This document shows, piece by piece, positions 14,293 through 23,999 of a stretch of 64,000 bases of DNA. Within the stretch, counting starts at the first letter, position 1. Each line of letters begins with the position of its first letter. Both the position numbers and the translations under genes were made by a program. The notes beneath the pieces are model-generated. The model did no database searches and had not been told where the DNA came from. It saw only the letters and a list, made by a program, of their open reading frames with translations. Source of the DNA: Devosia sp. FJ2-5-3 (GTDB lineage: Bacteria; Pseudomonadota; Alphaproteobacteria; Rhizobiales; Devosiaceae); the NCBI RefSeq assembly GCF_029201545.1, contig NZ_CP104007.1:1956501-2020500 (forward strand). The letters are read 5' to 3'.

Positions 14293-15069
14293 ATGAACAA
14301 GCCGGCCCCCAAAGAACCGTCAATGGACGAAATCCTGTCGTCTATCCGGCAGATTATTGCTGATGACGATGATGCGCCAACGCCCCGTCGACCGTCGCTG
14401 CATGCCGCTCCCGATCCAATGGAAGCCACTCCGGTGCCGCTTTCTGCCGACGAGCCGCTGACCCTTTCGACCGAGCAGATCGTTTCCGAAGCCGATCCGG
14501 TTTCTAGTTTCGGGTTCGAGGCCCTGCTTGCCGATGCGGAGCGGGAAGCGGAAGAGCCGGCGCCCGAACTGGTCGTCCCCGACGACGTCAGCTTTGCGGT
14601 GGACAGTGCGGAGGTCGTCGAGGCCGATCTGCCAACGTTCAATCCCGCGCCTGAAACCATTGTCGAGCCTGAAGTTGCGGCTGACGAGGAGCCTGTTTTT
14701 ACTATGTTGCATGCCGTCAAGTCCGACGCCGATCTTGAAAATGCGTTCGCGCCGGAAAACCTCGACACGGATCGCCCCTCGATTGCCGAAGCAGCGCCCA
14801 TGCCTGACGCCACGCTGAGTGCCGAAATCGCAGAAGGCTTGCTCGAGCCCGCGACCAAGGCCGCAGTCCGCAGTTCGATCGGCAAGTTGAATGCGGCTGG
14901 CATTGGCGTCGTGCCGTCGCCCGCGTTGGGCAATGGCAGCGCGACCATCGAGTCGATGATCCGCGACATGCTCCGCCCTATGCTCAAGGAATGGCTGGAT
15001 GAAAATCTGCCTTCCGTTGTCGAGCGCATGGTCGAGAAGGAAATTTCCCGCGTTTCTCGCGGCGAATAG
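14293..15069 (+). CDS. popZ: PopZ/DUF2497 polar organizing protein
   Basis: A 258-residue protein with the diagnostic N-terminal helix (E-P-S-M-D-E-I-L-S-S-I-R-Q-I-I-A-D-D-D). A long acidic Pro/Glu/Ala-rich middle (about residues 30-190) follows, and then the conserved C-terminal oligomerisation helices (M-L-R-P-M-L-K-E-W-L-D-E-N-L-P and V-E-R-M-V-E-K-E-I-x-R-V). In Caulobacter PopZ forms a polar hub anchoring the chromosome origin and signalling proteins. The disordered acidic linker is long, as in Hyphomicrobiales forms. It lies between tolC and valS. The ATG follows an AAGAGG-like ribosome binding site. Confidence 0.88.
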   Translation: MNKPAPKEPSMDEILSSIRQIIADDDDAPTPRRPSLHAAPDPMEATPVPLSADEPLTLSTEQIVSEADPVSSFGFEALLADAEREAEEPAPELVVPDDVSFAVDSAEVVEADLPTFNPAPETIVEPEVAADEEPVFTMLHAVKSDADLENAFAPENLDTDRPSIAEAAPMPDATLSAEIAEGLLEPATKAAVRSSIGKLNAAGIGVVPSPALGNGSATIESMIRDMLRPMLKEWLDENLPSVVERMVEKEISRVSRGE

Positions 15070-15159
15070 TCGAGGTGCCGGCAGGAATGGGCATTTCCTT
15101 CCTCCGGCGCAGTTGACCCTGCGCTCCGCTTTTGATTGAAGTCTGAGACCTATTTTCGG

Positions 15160-15182
15160 CCCGCCATGTTCCGCCTGGCGGG
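15160..15182 (+). other. Hairpin in the popZ-valS gap
   Basis: CCCGCCA and TGGCGGG, separated by 9 nt, end 11 nt before the valS start. It lacks a T run. It could be a weak popZ terminator or a leader hairpin for valS. No T-box elements are seen. Confidence 0.4.
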
Positions 15183-15193
15183 TCAATGCTGTT

Positions 15194-17956
15194 GTGAGTG
15201 ATCCGATGCTTGAAAAGACGTACGAGCCCGCAGCGGTTGAAAACCGCATCTACGAGGCCTGGCTTGAGGCCAAAGCTTTCGCAGCGGGCGCCGGGGCAAA
15301 GCCGGGTGCCGAGACCTTCACCATCGTGATCCCGCCACCCAATGTGACGGGTTCGCTGCATATCGGCCACGCGCTCAACAACACGGTCCAGGATATCCTC
15401 GTTCGCTTCAACCGCATGTTGAAGAAGGATGTGCTATGGCAGCCGGGCACCGACCATGCCGGCATCGCCACGCAGATGATCGTCGAGCGCCAGCTTGCCG
15501 AAAAGCAGCTCGACCGCCGCAGCATGGGCCGCGACAAATTCATCGAGCGCGTGTGGGAATGGAAGGCCGAGAGCGGCGGCACAATCATGAATCAATTGAA
15601 GCGCTTGGGTGCTTCGGCTGATTTTTCGCGTGAGCGCTTTACAATGGGTGCCAACGGCGCGCCGGACGACCAGATGGTCCGTGCAGTGACGAAGGTGTTT
15701 GTCGAGCTGCACAAGCGCGGCCTGATCTATCGCGCCAAGCGCCTAGTGAACTGGCATCCGGGCCTCGAGACCGCGATCTCCGACCTTGAAGTCGAGAACA
15801 TCGAGGTCAAGGGCCATATGTGGCATTTGCGCTATCCGCTCGCGGACGGCGTGACCTATGAATTCCCGGTCAAGGACGAGGAGGGTAATGTCACGGGGAA
15901 CGAGACCCGCGACTACATCATTGTCGCCACGACGCGTCCGGAGACGATGCTGGGCGACGTGGCCGTTGCTGTCCATCCGGAAGACGAGCGTTATCAAGGC
16001 CTTATCGGCAAGTTTGTCGAGCTGCCGCTGGTGGGGCGCCGTATCCCGGTGATCGCCGATGATTATGCCGACCCCACGCTCGGTACGGGCGCGGTCAAGA
16101 TCACGCCTGCCCATGATTTCAACGACTTCGAGGTTGGTGCCCGCGCGGAGATCGAGCCGATCAATGTCTTCACGACGCGCGGCGCGATTGTCGAAGACGC
16201 GTTCATTCCTGCCAAGTATCGCGGCCTCGACCGGTTCGATGCGCGCAAGGCGATTGTCGCCGATCTGACTGCTATTGCTGAAGAAAATCCGATCCGCGGC
16301 CTCGATCACATCGAGGACAAGAAGATCATGGTACCGCATGACGAGAAGTCCAAGCTCGTCGTCATCGAGCCTTTCCTGACCGACCAGTGGTGGGTGAAGG
16401 CCGATGTGATGGCCCAACCGGCACTCGCCTCGATGCGGGAAGGCCGCACTAAATTCGTGCCCCAGCAGTACGAAAACACCTATTTCGCCTGGCTCGAGAA
16501 CATCAAGCCGTGGTGCATTTCGCGCCAGCTGTGGTGGGGTCACCAGATCCCGGCGTGGTATGGGCCGGATGGCGAAGCCTTTGTTGCCTATGACGAATCC
16601 GAGGCCAAGGCGCTGGCCGAGAAGCATTATGGCAAGCCGGTCGAGCTGACCCGCGACCCCGACGTGCTCGACACCTGGTTCTCCTCGGCACTGTGGCCGT
16701 TCTCGACCCTGGGCTGGCCGGATGAGACGCCGGAATTGGCGCGCTACTATCCGACCAGCGTGCTGGTCACCGGGTTCGACATCATCTTCTTCTGGGTTGC
16801 CCGCATGATGATGATGGGGCTGGAATTCCTCGAGGAAGAGCCGTTCCACACCGTCTACATGCACGCTCTCGTCCGAGACGAGAAGGGCCAAAAGATGAGC
16901 AAAACCAAGGGGAACGTGATCGATCCCCTCAAGCTCGTCGACGAGTACGGGGCCGACGCCACACGCTTCACCCTGGCGGCCATGGCCGCGCAGGGCCGCG
17001 ACCTCAAGCTTTCGATCAACCGGGTCGAGGGCTACCGGAATTTCGTGACCAAGATCTGGAACGCCGCGCGCTTCCTCGAGATGAACGAAGCCCGTCGGGT
17101 AGAGGGTTATGACCCCAAGGCCAACAGCCTGCCGCTCAATCGTTGGATCGTCGGCTCGACAGTCCGCGCCCTGCGCAATGTCCGCCAAGGCATTGAAGAT
17201 TATAAGTTTAATGAGGCGGCCAACGCTGCTTACGACTTCGTCTGGGGCACGTTCTGCGACTGGTTCGTCGAGTTCGCCAAGCCGGTTTTCAACGGTGAGG
17301 ACGAGGCTGCGAAGGCCGAGACGCGGGCGACCGCGGCCTGGGCGCTCGACCAGATTCTGATCATGCTGCACCCGATGATGCCCTTCGTGACCGAAGAGCT
17401 CTGGGCCGAGACCGGCAAGTTTGGTTCGGCGCGTGAGAACCTGCTGATCCTGACGGAATGGCCGGAATATCAAGGACTTGAGGATGAAGCGGCGGATGCT
17501 GAGCTGGCCTGGCTGATCGATGTGATCTCCAATGTGCGTTCTGTGCGGGCGGAAATGAACGTGCCGGCCAGCGCCAAGCTGCAGCTGGTTGTGACCGGGG
17601 CAGGGGATGAAACGCTGCGTCGCCTCGTCGGTGGCACTTCGCTGATTACCCGCCTGGCGCGTCTGGAAGAAATCACGCCACAGAACGAAGTGCCTGGTGA
17701 ATCAGCACAATTCGTCGTCGGTGACGCGAACTTCGCGCTGCCTTTGGCCGGCGTTATCGACCTTGCGGTCGAGAAGGCGCGGCTCGAAAAGGATGTCGGC
17801 AAGCTCGACGCCGAGATCGCCCAGATCGACAAGAAGCTGGGCAATGAGCAGTTCGTGGCCAAGGCACCTGAAGAGGTGATCGAGGAGCAAAAGGCGCGCC
17901 GCGAGGCCGCGACCGACCGTCGCGATCGCATCAAGGCGGCTCTTGCGCTGCTCTAA
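15194..17956 (+). CDS. valS: Valine--tRNA ligase
   Basis: A 920-residue class I synthetase that charges tRNA-Val. The HIGH motif is in [16 protein letters not shown] (residues 49-64), and the KMSKS motif is K-M-S-K-T-K-G-N-V near residue 568. An editing domain lies between them, and the C-terminal arm (about residues 860-915) is the charged coiled coil special to ValS. Full length. Start GTG at 15194 is taken; ATG at 15206 gives 916 residues, and neither has a clear ribosome binding site. Confidence 0.97.
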   Translation: MSDPMLEKTYEPAAVENRIYEAWLEAKAFAAGAGAKPGAETFTIVIPPPNVTGSLHIGHALNNTVQDILVRFNRMLKKDVLWQPGTDHAGIATQMIVERQLAEKQLDRRSMGRDKFIERVWEWKAESGGTIMNQLKRLGASADFSRERFTMGANGAPDDQMVRAVTKVFVELHKRGLIYRAKRLVNWHPGLETAISDLEVENIEVKGHMWHLRYPLADGVTYEFPVKDEEGNVTGNETRDYIIVATTRPETMLGDVAVAVHPEDERYQGLIGKFVELPLVGRRIPVIADDYADPTLGTGAVKITPAHDFNDFEVGARAEIEPINVFTTRGAIVEDAFIPAKYRGLDRFDARKAIVADLTAIAEENPIRGLDHIEDKKIMVPHDEKSKLVVIEPFLTDQWWVKADVMAQPALASMREGRTKFVPQQYENTYFAWLENIKPWCISRQLWWGHQIPAWYGPDGEAFVAYDESEAKALAEKHYGKPVELTRDPDVLDTWFSSALWPFSTLGWPDETPELARYYPTSVLVTGFDIIFFWVARMMMMGLEFLEEEPFHTVYMHALVRDEKGQKMSKTKGNVIDPLKLVDEYGADATRFTLAAMAAQGRDLKLSINRVEGYRNFVTKIWNAARFLEMNEARRVEGYDPKANSLPLNRWIVGSTVRALRNVRQGIEDYKFNEAANAAYDFVWGTFCDWFVEFAKPVFNGEDEAAKAETRATAAWALDQILIMLHPMMPFVTEELWAETGKFGSARENLLILTEWPEYQGLEDEAADAELAWLIDVISNVRSVRAEMNVPASAKLQLVVTGAGDETLRRLVGGTSLITRLARLEEITPQNEVPGESAQFVVGDANFALPLAGVIDLAVEKARLEKDVGKLDAEIAQIDKKLGNEQFVAKAPEEVIEEQKARREAATDRRDRIKAALALL

Positions 17957-17974
17957 AGGCTTCGGGTCAAACAG

Positions 17975-18000
17975 CCCCTCTCGCGTTAGCGCGAGAGGGG
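17975..18000. terminator. Bidirectional terminator between valS and the ABC exporter
   Basis: A perfect 11-bp stem (CCCCTCTCGCG and CGCGAGAGGGG) with loop TTAG lies between two convergent genes. The T run is poor on both sides, but position and stem strength support termination. Confidence 0.75.
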
Positions 18001-18040
18001 AATTGGTTAGCAGACTGTTAGCGTTTACGACCGTCCGATG

Positions 18041-19879
18041 CTAAATTCGCGCCTGCGTGTCGTGCAGCCGCGCATAGACGCCATTGGCGGCCATGAGTGC
18101 CTCGTGGTTGCCTTCTTCTGAAATCCCATCCCCAGTAAGAACCAGGATCCGATCCGCATGGCGGACGGTGGATAGCCGGTGGGCGATGACGATGGTCGTT
18201 CGCCCCTTGGCGAGGCCCAGCAGGGCCTGTTGAACGGCGCGCTCGCTGTCATTGTCGAGGGCGCTGGTGGCTTCATCGAAAATCAGAATCGGCGGGTTCT
18301 TGAGGAAGGCCCGCGCAATGGTCAGCCGCTGCTTTTGCCCGCCCGAGAGTTTGACCCCGCGCTGGCCGATATCGGTGTCATAGCCCTGGGGCAGGGTCAT
18401 GATGAACTCATGCGCATTGGCGGCGCGGGAAGCGGCGACGATGTCGGCGTCGGTCGCATTGGCCCGACCATAGCGTAGATTTTCCCTGACCGTGCCGCTG
18501 AAGAGATAAACGTCCTGCTGGACTACGCCCACCATATGGCGGAGCGCGGCGAGGGGGATATCCCGGATATCGCGACCATCTATGGTGATGGCGCCCGCGT
18601 CGATTTCGTAAAAGCGCGGGATGAGGGCGCAGAGGGTAGACTTGCCGACGCCAGAGGGACCGACCAGGGCTATGAACTCGCCAGGTCTGATATCGAGCGA
18701 GATTTTGCGCAGGACGCGGCTGTTTTCGCCATCATAGCTGAAATCGACATCGTGGAAGGCGATGGCGCCGCAGACCTTAGCTGGTGCGCTCGCGCCGGGG
18801 CGGTCGACGATGTCGGGCTCGACCTCAAGCAGTTCCATGGCCCGCACGAAGCCGGTGTAGCCCTCCTGCCAGAGGCGGATGAAATTATCGAAGCGCTTGA
18901 TGGGATCGAGCAGGACGCCGACACAGAGCAGCAGGGTGAGAAGGTCGGGGGCCGTCAGTTCGGCCGAGACGATGCGGAACGCGCCAAGGATGAGGATCGC
19001 CCCGGTGACCAATTGGCCGAAACTATCCATGCCGCTCCAGAGCATGGCTTCGCTGCGATAGCTGTCCTTTCGGCTTTGCAGGAAATTGCGATTTTCAGCA
19101 TCGAAGCGCTCGAGTTCGACGGCCTCATTGGCGAAGGACTGGACGACCCGGATCCCGCCGAGGGAATCTTCGACCCGCTCATTGATGGCCGCCATGCGTT
19201 CCTTGCCGGTGCGCAGCGCCGTGTTCATGTGGCGGTTGAAGTGCATGGCATAAGCGATTGCGAAGGGAATCAAAAGCGCGACGCAGGCGGCGATGACCGG
19301 GTCGATCCAGAAGACGACGGCCATGGCCCCGACGAACTTGAGGAGACCGATGGCCATGTCCTCGGGTCCGTGATGGAAAAGTTCGCCCAGCCACAGCGAG
19401 TCGTTGCTGATGCGGCTCATCAGCTGGCCAGTGCGCTGCCGATCGTAAAATGAGAACGACAGTTTCTGGGTATGCTCGAACAGCTCGTGACGGACCTGCG
19501 CCTCGATCCTGGCGCCCATGACATGGCCCTGGTAGTCGACGAAATAGGTGGCAAGGGCCTGACACAGCACGACGGCCAGCATGACCGCCCCCAGGGTAAG
19601 CAGACGCGAGCCTGCATCGGGCGCTGCGGCGAGCACCGGCAGATGGGACACCAGATAATTGGCCAGGAGCGGCATGGCCACGGCCGTGCCGGCCACGAAA
19701 ATGGCGCAGGCAATGACAGGCGCCATCAAGGGTAGATGGGGCCGATAATAGGAAAGGAAGCGTTTGGCGCGAAGCCGGGCAACGACCCGCTTGGCCGGCT
19801 GGGCGGTGCGGGGGCGGAAAAGCCGGGCGAGGGCGCTAGTGCGTTCGCGGCGCTCCCCGGAGAAGGATTTCGGATGCAT
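18041..19879 (-). CDS. ABC exporter, fused membrane and ATPase domains (MsbA-like)
   Basis: A 612-residue half-transporter. Residues 1-40 are a basic lead-in, about 45-330 is a six-span exporter domain, and 370-610 is the ATPase. ATPase motifs: Walker A G-P-S-G-V-G-K-S-T, signature L-S-G-G-Q-K-Q-R, Walker B I-L-I-F-D-E-A-T-S-A-L-D, and the H-loop V-I-A-H-R-L-S-T-V. It would dimerise and export a lipid, peptide or drug. No neighbouring gene gives the substrate. It is convergent with valS. Start ATG at 19879; the region upstream of it is long and empty. Confidence 0.9.
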   Translation of the reverse strand: MHPKSFSGERRERTSALARLFRPRTAQPAKRVVARLRAKRFLSYYRPHLPLMAPVIACAIFVAGTAVAMPLLANYLVSHLPVLAAAPDAGSRLLTLGAVMLAVVLCQALATYFVDYQGHVMGARIEAQVRHELFEHTQKLSFSFYDRQRTGQLMSRISNDSLWLGELFHHGPEDMAIGLLKFVGAMAVVFWIDPVIAACVALLIPFAIAYAMHFNRHMNTALRTGKERMAAINERVEDSLGGIRVVQSFANEAVELERFDAENRNFLQSRKDSYRSEAMLWSGMDSFGQLVTGAILILGAFRIVSAELTAPDLLTLLLCVGVLLDPIKRFDNFIRLWQEGYTGFVRAMELLEVEPDIVDRPGASAPAKVCGAIAFHDVDFSYDGENSRVLRKISLDIRPGEFIALVGPSGVGKSTLCALIPRFYEIDAGAITIDGRDIRDIPLAALRHMVGVVQQDVYLFSGTVRENLRYGRANATDADIVAASRAANAHEFIMTLPQGYDTDIGQRGVKLSGGQKQRLTIARAFLKNPPILIFDEATSALDNDSERAVQQALLGLAKGRTTIVIAHRLSTVRHADRILVLTGDGISEEGNHEALMAANGVYARLHDTQARI

Positions 19880-20498
19880 GTACGATCATGTCCTGATGGC
19901 GGATCTGGGCTGCGGCTTGGGACAGGATCGTTTTCATCTCGGGTTCCCCTGGGAGAGTGAATGGGCCGAGTATGGGAGGGGATATCGGCGCTGGCAAGGT
20001 GAGCGCGCACTGGATCAGGCAATGTGACGATTCAGCAACAGGCGCAGCGATTCACGTCGAGCCTGAGAGCTGTCAATGTTTTGGCGATGTTTCCCGCCAC
20101 AATCTGCTCCTAAACAAGACCAGGCATTCGGGGGCGAGTGCCGGCAGCAAATGGGCCACCTTTGGGTGTCGCCGCGCTTGAACTCGCCCAAAATATGTCA
20201 AAGCCGGCGGATTCCGCCAGATCGTGGTGAGCGCGTGCATATCAAGGCATCAATTTCGGGCGACGGCCGACGGCCTCATCTGCAGAATACAGCGCGCATC
20301 TCTGTGATCGGGTCGGCTCAAATCCTGCCGCAATGCGCGTTTACCTCTTCTTCATACTTTGCTTGGCTCAGCACGCTGTTGAGGGCAAGCTCATCAATGA
20401 GACATGAGGGCCTCACTCCCCTGTGGGCAGCCCGAACGGCATTTTCGCGAATGCCGACTTTGACATCAGCCCATTCGAGGATGGGCAAAAGGAGTAAT
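19880..20498. other. Long intergenic region between two divergent genes
   Basis: About 620 nt lie between the leftward ABC exporter and the rightward exoR gene. Open frames cross it but have no good start or plausible protein composition. It should contain promoters for both genes and possibly a long exoR leader. I see no known riboswitch or tRNA. Confidence 0.5.
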
Positions 20499-21308
20499 AT
20501 GCGGACCTTGCCGGTTAATAGCCTGGCTTCCGCAGTGGCCGGTTTTGCGTTCGCCGCAATGGCATTGGTGCTTCCCGCACAGGCGCAAACGGCAGCTGAC
20601 GCTGCGCTGGAACTTGCCAATATGCTCGATGGGGCAGGCGGCGGCGTGTCCGGCGATGCCTATCTGTCGGCGCTCGAAAATGCGGCGGCGGCCGGCCAGC
20701 CCATGGCCATGTGGCAATTGGGCACGATGTATGAAAACGGCGAAGGCGTGGCCAAGGACCCTGCACGGGCCTTCGGATATTTCGCGCAGATCGCCAACCA
20801 GCATGCCGATGCGGCGCCGCGTGGCGTCGAGTCCGACATCGTGGCGCAATCCTTCGTCAAGGTCGGCGACTATTACCGCCAGGGTGTGCCCGATGCGGGC
20901 ATTCCGGCCGATATCGAGCGCTCGCATGCGCTGCTGCTGCATGCCGCGACCTATTTCGGCGACGCGGATGCGCAATACCGGGTGGGGCTGCTCTATTCGC
21001 AGGAAGACGGGCTTGGCGTGAGCCCGCTGCAGAGCGCGCGCTGGTTTTCCCTCGCAGCCCGCAAGGGTCATTGTGCGGCCCAGGCCCGGCTCGGCGACAT
21101 GCTGTTCAACGGCGTGGAAGGGATCGAGGCACAGCCCGTGGAAGGGCTGATGTGGCTCAACCTGTCGCATGTGCGCTGCGCCGGCACGGCGGACCAGGCG
21201 CAGGTGGACGAATTGCTCAATCGCGCATCTTCAGTGGCGCGTCCAGAGGACCGGGTAAGCGCTGCGGCCATGGCCGAGAGCATTGCACCGCAGTTTGCAG
21301 ATTTCTGA
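20499..21308 (+). CDS. exoR: ExoR-type periplasmic Sel1-repeat regulator
   Basis: A 269-residue exported protein. The signal peptide ends near L-P-A-Q-A-Q. Sel1 repeats are visible: M-W-Q-L-G-T-M-Y-E-N-G-E-G-V-A-K-D-P-A-R-A-F (about residue 68), Y-R-V-G-L-L-Y-S-Q-E-D-G-L-G-V (about 160), and A-R-L-G-D-M-L-F-N-G-V (about 197). Length and repeat arrangement match ExoR of Sinorhizobium, where the protein binds the sensor kinase ExoS and restrains the ExoS/ChvI system that controls exopolysaccharide, motility and acid response. Ribosome binding site AAAGGAG is 5 nt before the ATG, which fixes the start; the longer in-frame extension is non-coding. A strong terminator follows. Confidence 0.82.
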   Translation: MRTLPVNSLASAVAGFAFAAMALVLPAQAQTAADAALELANMLDGAGGGVSGDAYLSALENAAAAGQPMAMWQLGTMYENGEGVAKDPARAFGYFAQIANQHADAAPRGVESDIVAQSFVKVGDYYRQGVPDAGIPADIERSHALLLHAATYFGDADAQYRVGLLYSQEDGLGVSPLQSARWFSLAARKGHCAAQARLGDMLFNGVEGIEAQPVEGLMWLNLSHVRCAGTADQAQVDELLNRASSVARPEDRVSAAAMAESIAPQFADF

Positions 21309-21340
21309 GTCTTTTCCGGTCGTTAGAGGCGAGAATGAGA

Positions 21341-21365
21341 CCCCCGCGTGAGCGGGGGTTTTTGT
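21341..21365 (+). terminator. Rho-independent terminator after exoR
   Basis: CCCCCGC, loop GTGA, GCGGGGG, then TTTTTGTTTG. It is 33 nt past the exoR stop. Confidence 0.92.
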
Positions 21366-21424
21366 TTGTGGGGGGGTGACCCCCACCTCAGCGTCGCCAG
21401 GGTCGTGCGGCCCGGCTTTGCTAT

Positions 21425-21515
21425 CCTCCCCCTTGTCAGGGGGAGGAGGCGATGGGGCGGAGGGATTTGGGACGGAAGGATCCCCCCTCCCTAACCCTCC
21501 CCTCCAGGGGGAGGG
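21425..21515. repeat. Two copies of the C-rich/G-rich dispersed palindrome
   Basis: Copy 1 has arms CCTCCCCC (21425-21432) and GGGGGAGG (21439-21446). Copy 2 has arms CCCTCCCC (21495-21502) and GGGGGAGGG (21507-21515). The first copy is preceded by GACCCCCACCT at about 21379, the same lead-in seen at the 50.1 kb copy and, less exactly, at 45.5 kb. The rest of the exoR-xthA gap holds no gene. Confidence 0.75.
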
Positions 21516-21610
21516 TATCTGCCGGTGGGCGAGGAGGCCACGAGGGCGATTACAAATATCGGTCGGCATGTCCCCAGGGTAGGGGAAGGAGGGGATGGGG
21601 CCGCGAGTGC

Positions 21611-22396
21611 CTAGAGACTAAAAGCGCCTTCGACGGGGACGTGGTCGCTGGGCTTGTCCCAGCCGCGGACGTCCTTGTGGACGCTGACGTCGTCGAGGCG
21701 GTCGGCGGCCTGGGGGGAGAGAAGCAGGTGGTCGATGCGGATGCCGGCGTTGCGGCGCCAGGCACCGGCCTGGAAATCCCAGAAGGTGAAGGCCTGTTCG
21801 CCGTTGACCGCGCGCAGGGCATCGGTCATGCCGATATTCTTCAGGGCGCGAAAACGTTCGAGGCTTTCGGGGCGGTAAAGCGCATCGCCCCACCAGACGG
21901 CGGGATCGTGGGCGTCGATGGGCGCCGGGATGAGGTTGAAATCGCCCATGAGAATGAAGGGCTCCTCCCAGGTGAGGCGCTCTTCCACGAAGGTGTGGAG
22001 GCGGTCCATCCAGCGGAGTTTGTAGGGGAATTTTTCGGTATCGACCGGGTTACCGTTCGGCAAATAGATATTGCAGACGCGGACAATGCCGGCGTCGACC
22101 GAGAACACGCCTTCGATCAGGCGGGACTGCTCGTCGCTGTCGTCGCCGGGCAGGCCGCGATGGACCTCGTCGAAGGGAAGTTTTGAGAGCAGGGCGACCC
22201 CGTTCCAGCTCTTCTGGCCGTGGGTTTCGATATTGTAGCCCAGAGCCTCGATCTCGGCGCGGGGAAAGCCCTCATCGACGGTCTTGATTTCCTGCAGGCC
22301 GACAATGTCGGGCTTTTCCTCTTCCAGCCAGCGCAGCAGAAGCTCGATCCGGGCCTTGATGCCGTTGATGTTCCAGGTGGCGATGCGCAGGGCCAT
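21611..22396 (-). CDS. xthA: Exodeoxyribonuclease III
   Basis: A 261-residue endonuclease/exonuclease/phosphatase-fold protein that cleaves DNA at abasic sites and removes 3' blocks. Motifs: W-N-I-N-G-I-K-A-R (residues 8-16), L-Q-E-I-K with the metal-binding Glu, I-Y-L-P-N-G-N-P, I-L-M-G-D-F-N with catalytic Asp and Asn, I-D-H-L-L-L-S, and the final S-D-H-V-P-V-E with catalytic His. Full length. The same strand continues from the serine hydrolase gene 12 nt upstream. Confidence 0.95.
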   Translation of the reverse strand: MALRIATWNINGIKARIELLLRWLEEEKPDIVGLQEIKTVDEGFPRAEIEALGYNIETHGQKSWNGVALLSKLPFDEVHRGLPGDDSDEQSRLIEGVFSVDAGIVRVCNIYLPNGNPVDTEKFPYKLRWMDRLHTFVEERLTWEEPFILMGDFNLIPAPIDAHDPAVWWGDALYRPESLERFRALKNIGMTDALRAVNGEQAFTFWDFQAGAWRRNAGIRIDHLLLSPQAADRLDDVSVHKDVRGWDKPSDHVPVEGAFSL

Positions 22397-22408
22397 GGGG
22401 AAAAATCC

Positions 22409-23515
22409 TTAGTTTAGATCGGCATAGACGGCGCGGATGAGGTCCTTGGGGTATTGCCCGGTGCAGCCCTCGAGCGCCGTATTGCTCATCGACACTATGG
22501 TAAGCCTGTTCGCCGGATCGACAAGCCAGGAATGGCCGTAGACCCCACCCCAATTGACCGTGCCAGGGGCAGAGGGCGAATTGGCCGCAGCCGGATCGTC
22601 GACGACGGCGCCGAAATAGCCGAAGCGCTGGCCGGGTGCATCGGCGCGCGCGATGGTGCCGATGCGGTTGGAGAAGGCGAGGGCGATGGTTTCGGGCTTG
22701 ATGATCGTGCCGCCACCGATGCGCAGGGTTTCGAGGAAGCGCGCGATGTCACCGGGCGTGCCCGCCATGCCGGCGCCGCCAGACTGGAAAGCCTTGTCGC
22801 TGAAAATCCGCGCGGGCGAGAAGTGGGTGGCCGCGCCGGCCTCGTTGTAGACCAGGTGTGGTTCGCCCATCGGGAGAGGCGGCGTGCCGTCGGCATAAGG
22901 TTTGGCGAGGCGCGCGCGGTCGGCGACGAAGAAGCCGGTTTCGCTCATGCCGAGCGGGCCAGTGACGTGGGTGCGCACCGCATCTTCAAGCGTGCCGCCG
23001 GAGATGGCCGCAAGGGCGGCGCCGAGCACGTCGATAGCCATCGAATAGGTCCAGCCAGTGCCGGGGGCGAACAGAAGCGGCTGGCGCGCGACGCGGCTGA
23101 AATTGGTCTCGAAATCATTGTCGGTGGGCCCGAGGCCGCCGGAAATGGAGGGGTCGTCGGGATAGGCGTAGGCAAGGCCCGATGTGTGGGTGAGAAGGTG
23201 GTGGATGGTGATCCGCGCCGGCGTGCCATCGGGCGCGGTCGGCGTGAAATAGGGCAGGTGGATGGAGACTTCGTCGTCGAGGGAGAGCAGGCCCTTGTCG
23301 ATCATGGCGAGGGCGGTGGCGGCGACGATGGGTTTTGTCACGGAGGCGAGGCGGTAGATGGCGTTCGCCTGCATCGGGGTGCCGGCTTCGCGGTCAAACC
23401 AGCCGGCTGTGCGGCGGATGATCTCGGTGCCGTCGCGGAATACCACGAGTTCGGCTCCGACGATCTTTTCGTTGGCGATGGCAGTGTCCATCACGGCGTC
23501 GACATGGGCGCCCAT
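22409..23515 (-). CDS. Serine hydrolase, class C beta-lactamase-like
   Basis: A 368-residue beta-lactamase/esterase family protein. The catalytic S-x-x-K is S-V-T-K at residue 58, and the second motif Tyr is in T-Y-S-M at about residue 157. A H-x-G-type third motif could be G-H-S-W near residue 330. Other family features are L-L-T-H-T-S-G-L and G-G-A-G-M-A-G-T. No signal peptide is visible, so a cytoplasmic esterase or peptidase is as likely as a cell-wall enzyme. The substrate cannot be predicted. It sits 12 nt upstream of xthA on the same strand. Confidence 0.85.
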   Translation of the reverse strand: MGAHVDAVMDTAIANEKIVGAELVVFRDGTEIIRRTAGWFDREAGTPMQANAIYRLASVTKPIVAATALAMIDKGLLSLDDEVSIHLPYFTPTAPDGTPARITIHHLLTHTSGLAYAYPDDPSISGGLGPTDNDFETNFSRVARQPLLFAPGTGWTYSMAIDVLGAALAAISGGTLEDAVRTHVTGPLGMSETGFFVADRARLAKPYADGTPPLPMGEPHLVYNEAGAATHFSPARIFSDKAFQSGGAGMAGTPGDIARFLETLRIGGGTIIKPETIALAFSNRIGTIARADAPGQRFGYFGAVVDDPAAANSPSAPGTVNWGGVYGHSWLVDPANRLTIVSMSNTALEGCTGQYPKDLIRAVYADLN

Positions 23516-23562
23516 CTCATCCCCCCTCAGAGATTTATGTGATTTTTTTAGAAAGCGTCGCG

Positions 23563-23916
23563 TCAGACCGCGAAACTGGTGCCGCAGCCGCAGGAGGCAA
23601 CCGCGTTCGGATTTTTGATCTGGAAAGCCTGGCCGATGAGATCGTCGACGAAGTCGATTTCAGCACCGCCCATGAATTCGAGGCTGAGAGAATCGATCAG
23701 CACCACGGCGTCGCCCTTTTGGAGGACGAGATCATCCTTGGTCGCGGTTTCCTGGACGAGATTGTATTCGTACTGGAAACCGGAGCAGCCGCCGCCGGCG
23801 ACGGAAATGCGCAGCACGGTGCCGGGCGCCTCCTTTGCGATGATGCGCGCAACCCGCTTGGCGGCGCGATCCGAAAGGGTTACGGCGGGAGATGTGGCAA
23901 GTGCTGCGTCTGTCAT
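23563..23916 (-). CDS. erpA: Iron-sulfur cluster insertion protein
   Basis: A 117-residue A-type carrier. The three cluster-binding cysteines are Cys44 (G-G-G-C-S-G-F-Q-Y), Cys109 and Cys111 (S-C-G-C-G-T-S-F). The family F-V-D-D motif before the last pair is present. It hands Fe-S clusters to target enzymes. The C-S-G-F-Q-Y and S-C-G-C-G pattern fits ErpA better than SufA, but the call between these is not certain. It is divergent from dgt with an 83-nt shared promoter region. Confidence 0.9.
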   Translation of the reverse strand: MTDAALATSPAVTLSDRAAKRVARIIAKEAPGTVLRISVAGGGCSGFQYEYNLVQETATKDDLVLQKGDAVVLIDSLSLEFMGGAEIDFVDDLIGQAFQIKNPNAVASCGCGTSFAV

Positions 23917-23999
23917 GGAAGGTCCGGACGGTCGTTATGTCATAACACTGCTGCTAAGATAGGCGCTTGGAGCGCCGTTGCAAAGGCCTGCGACAACAC

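Noticed and set aside
15743..17473. Long leftward frame opposite valS
   Set aside because: Mirror-image frame from high GC at third codon positions; no start signal, no family.
20076..20498. N-terminal extension of ExoR
   Set aside because: The ribosome binding site AAAGGAG and signal peptide at 20499 define the start; the extension has a random composition.
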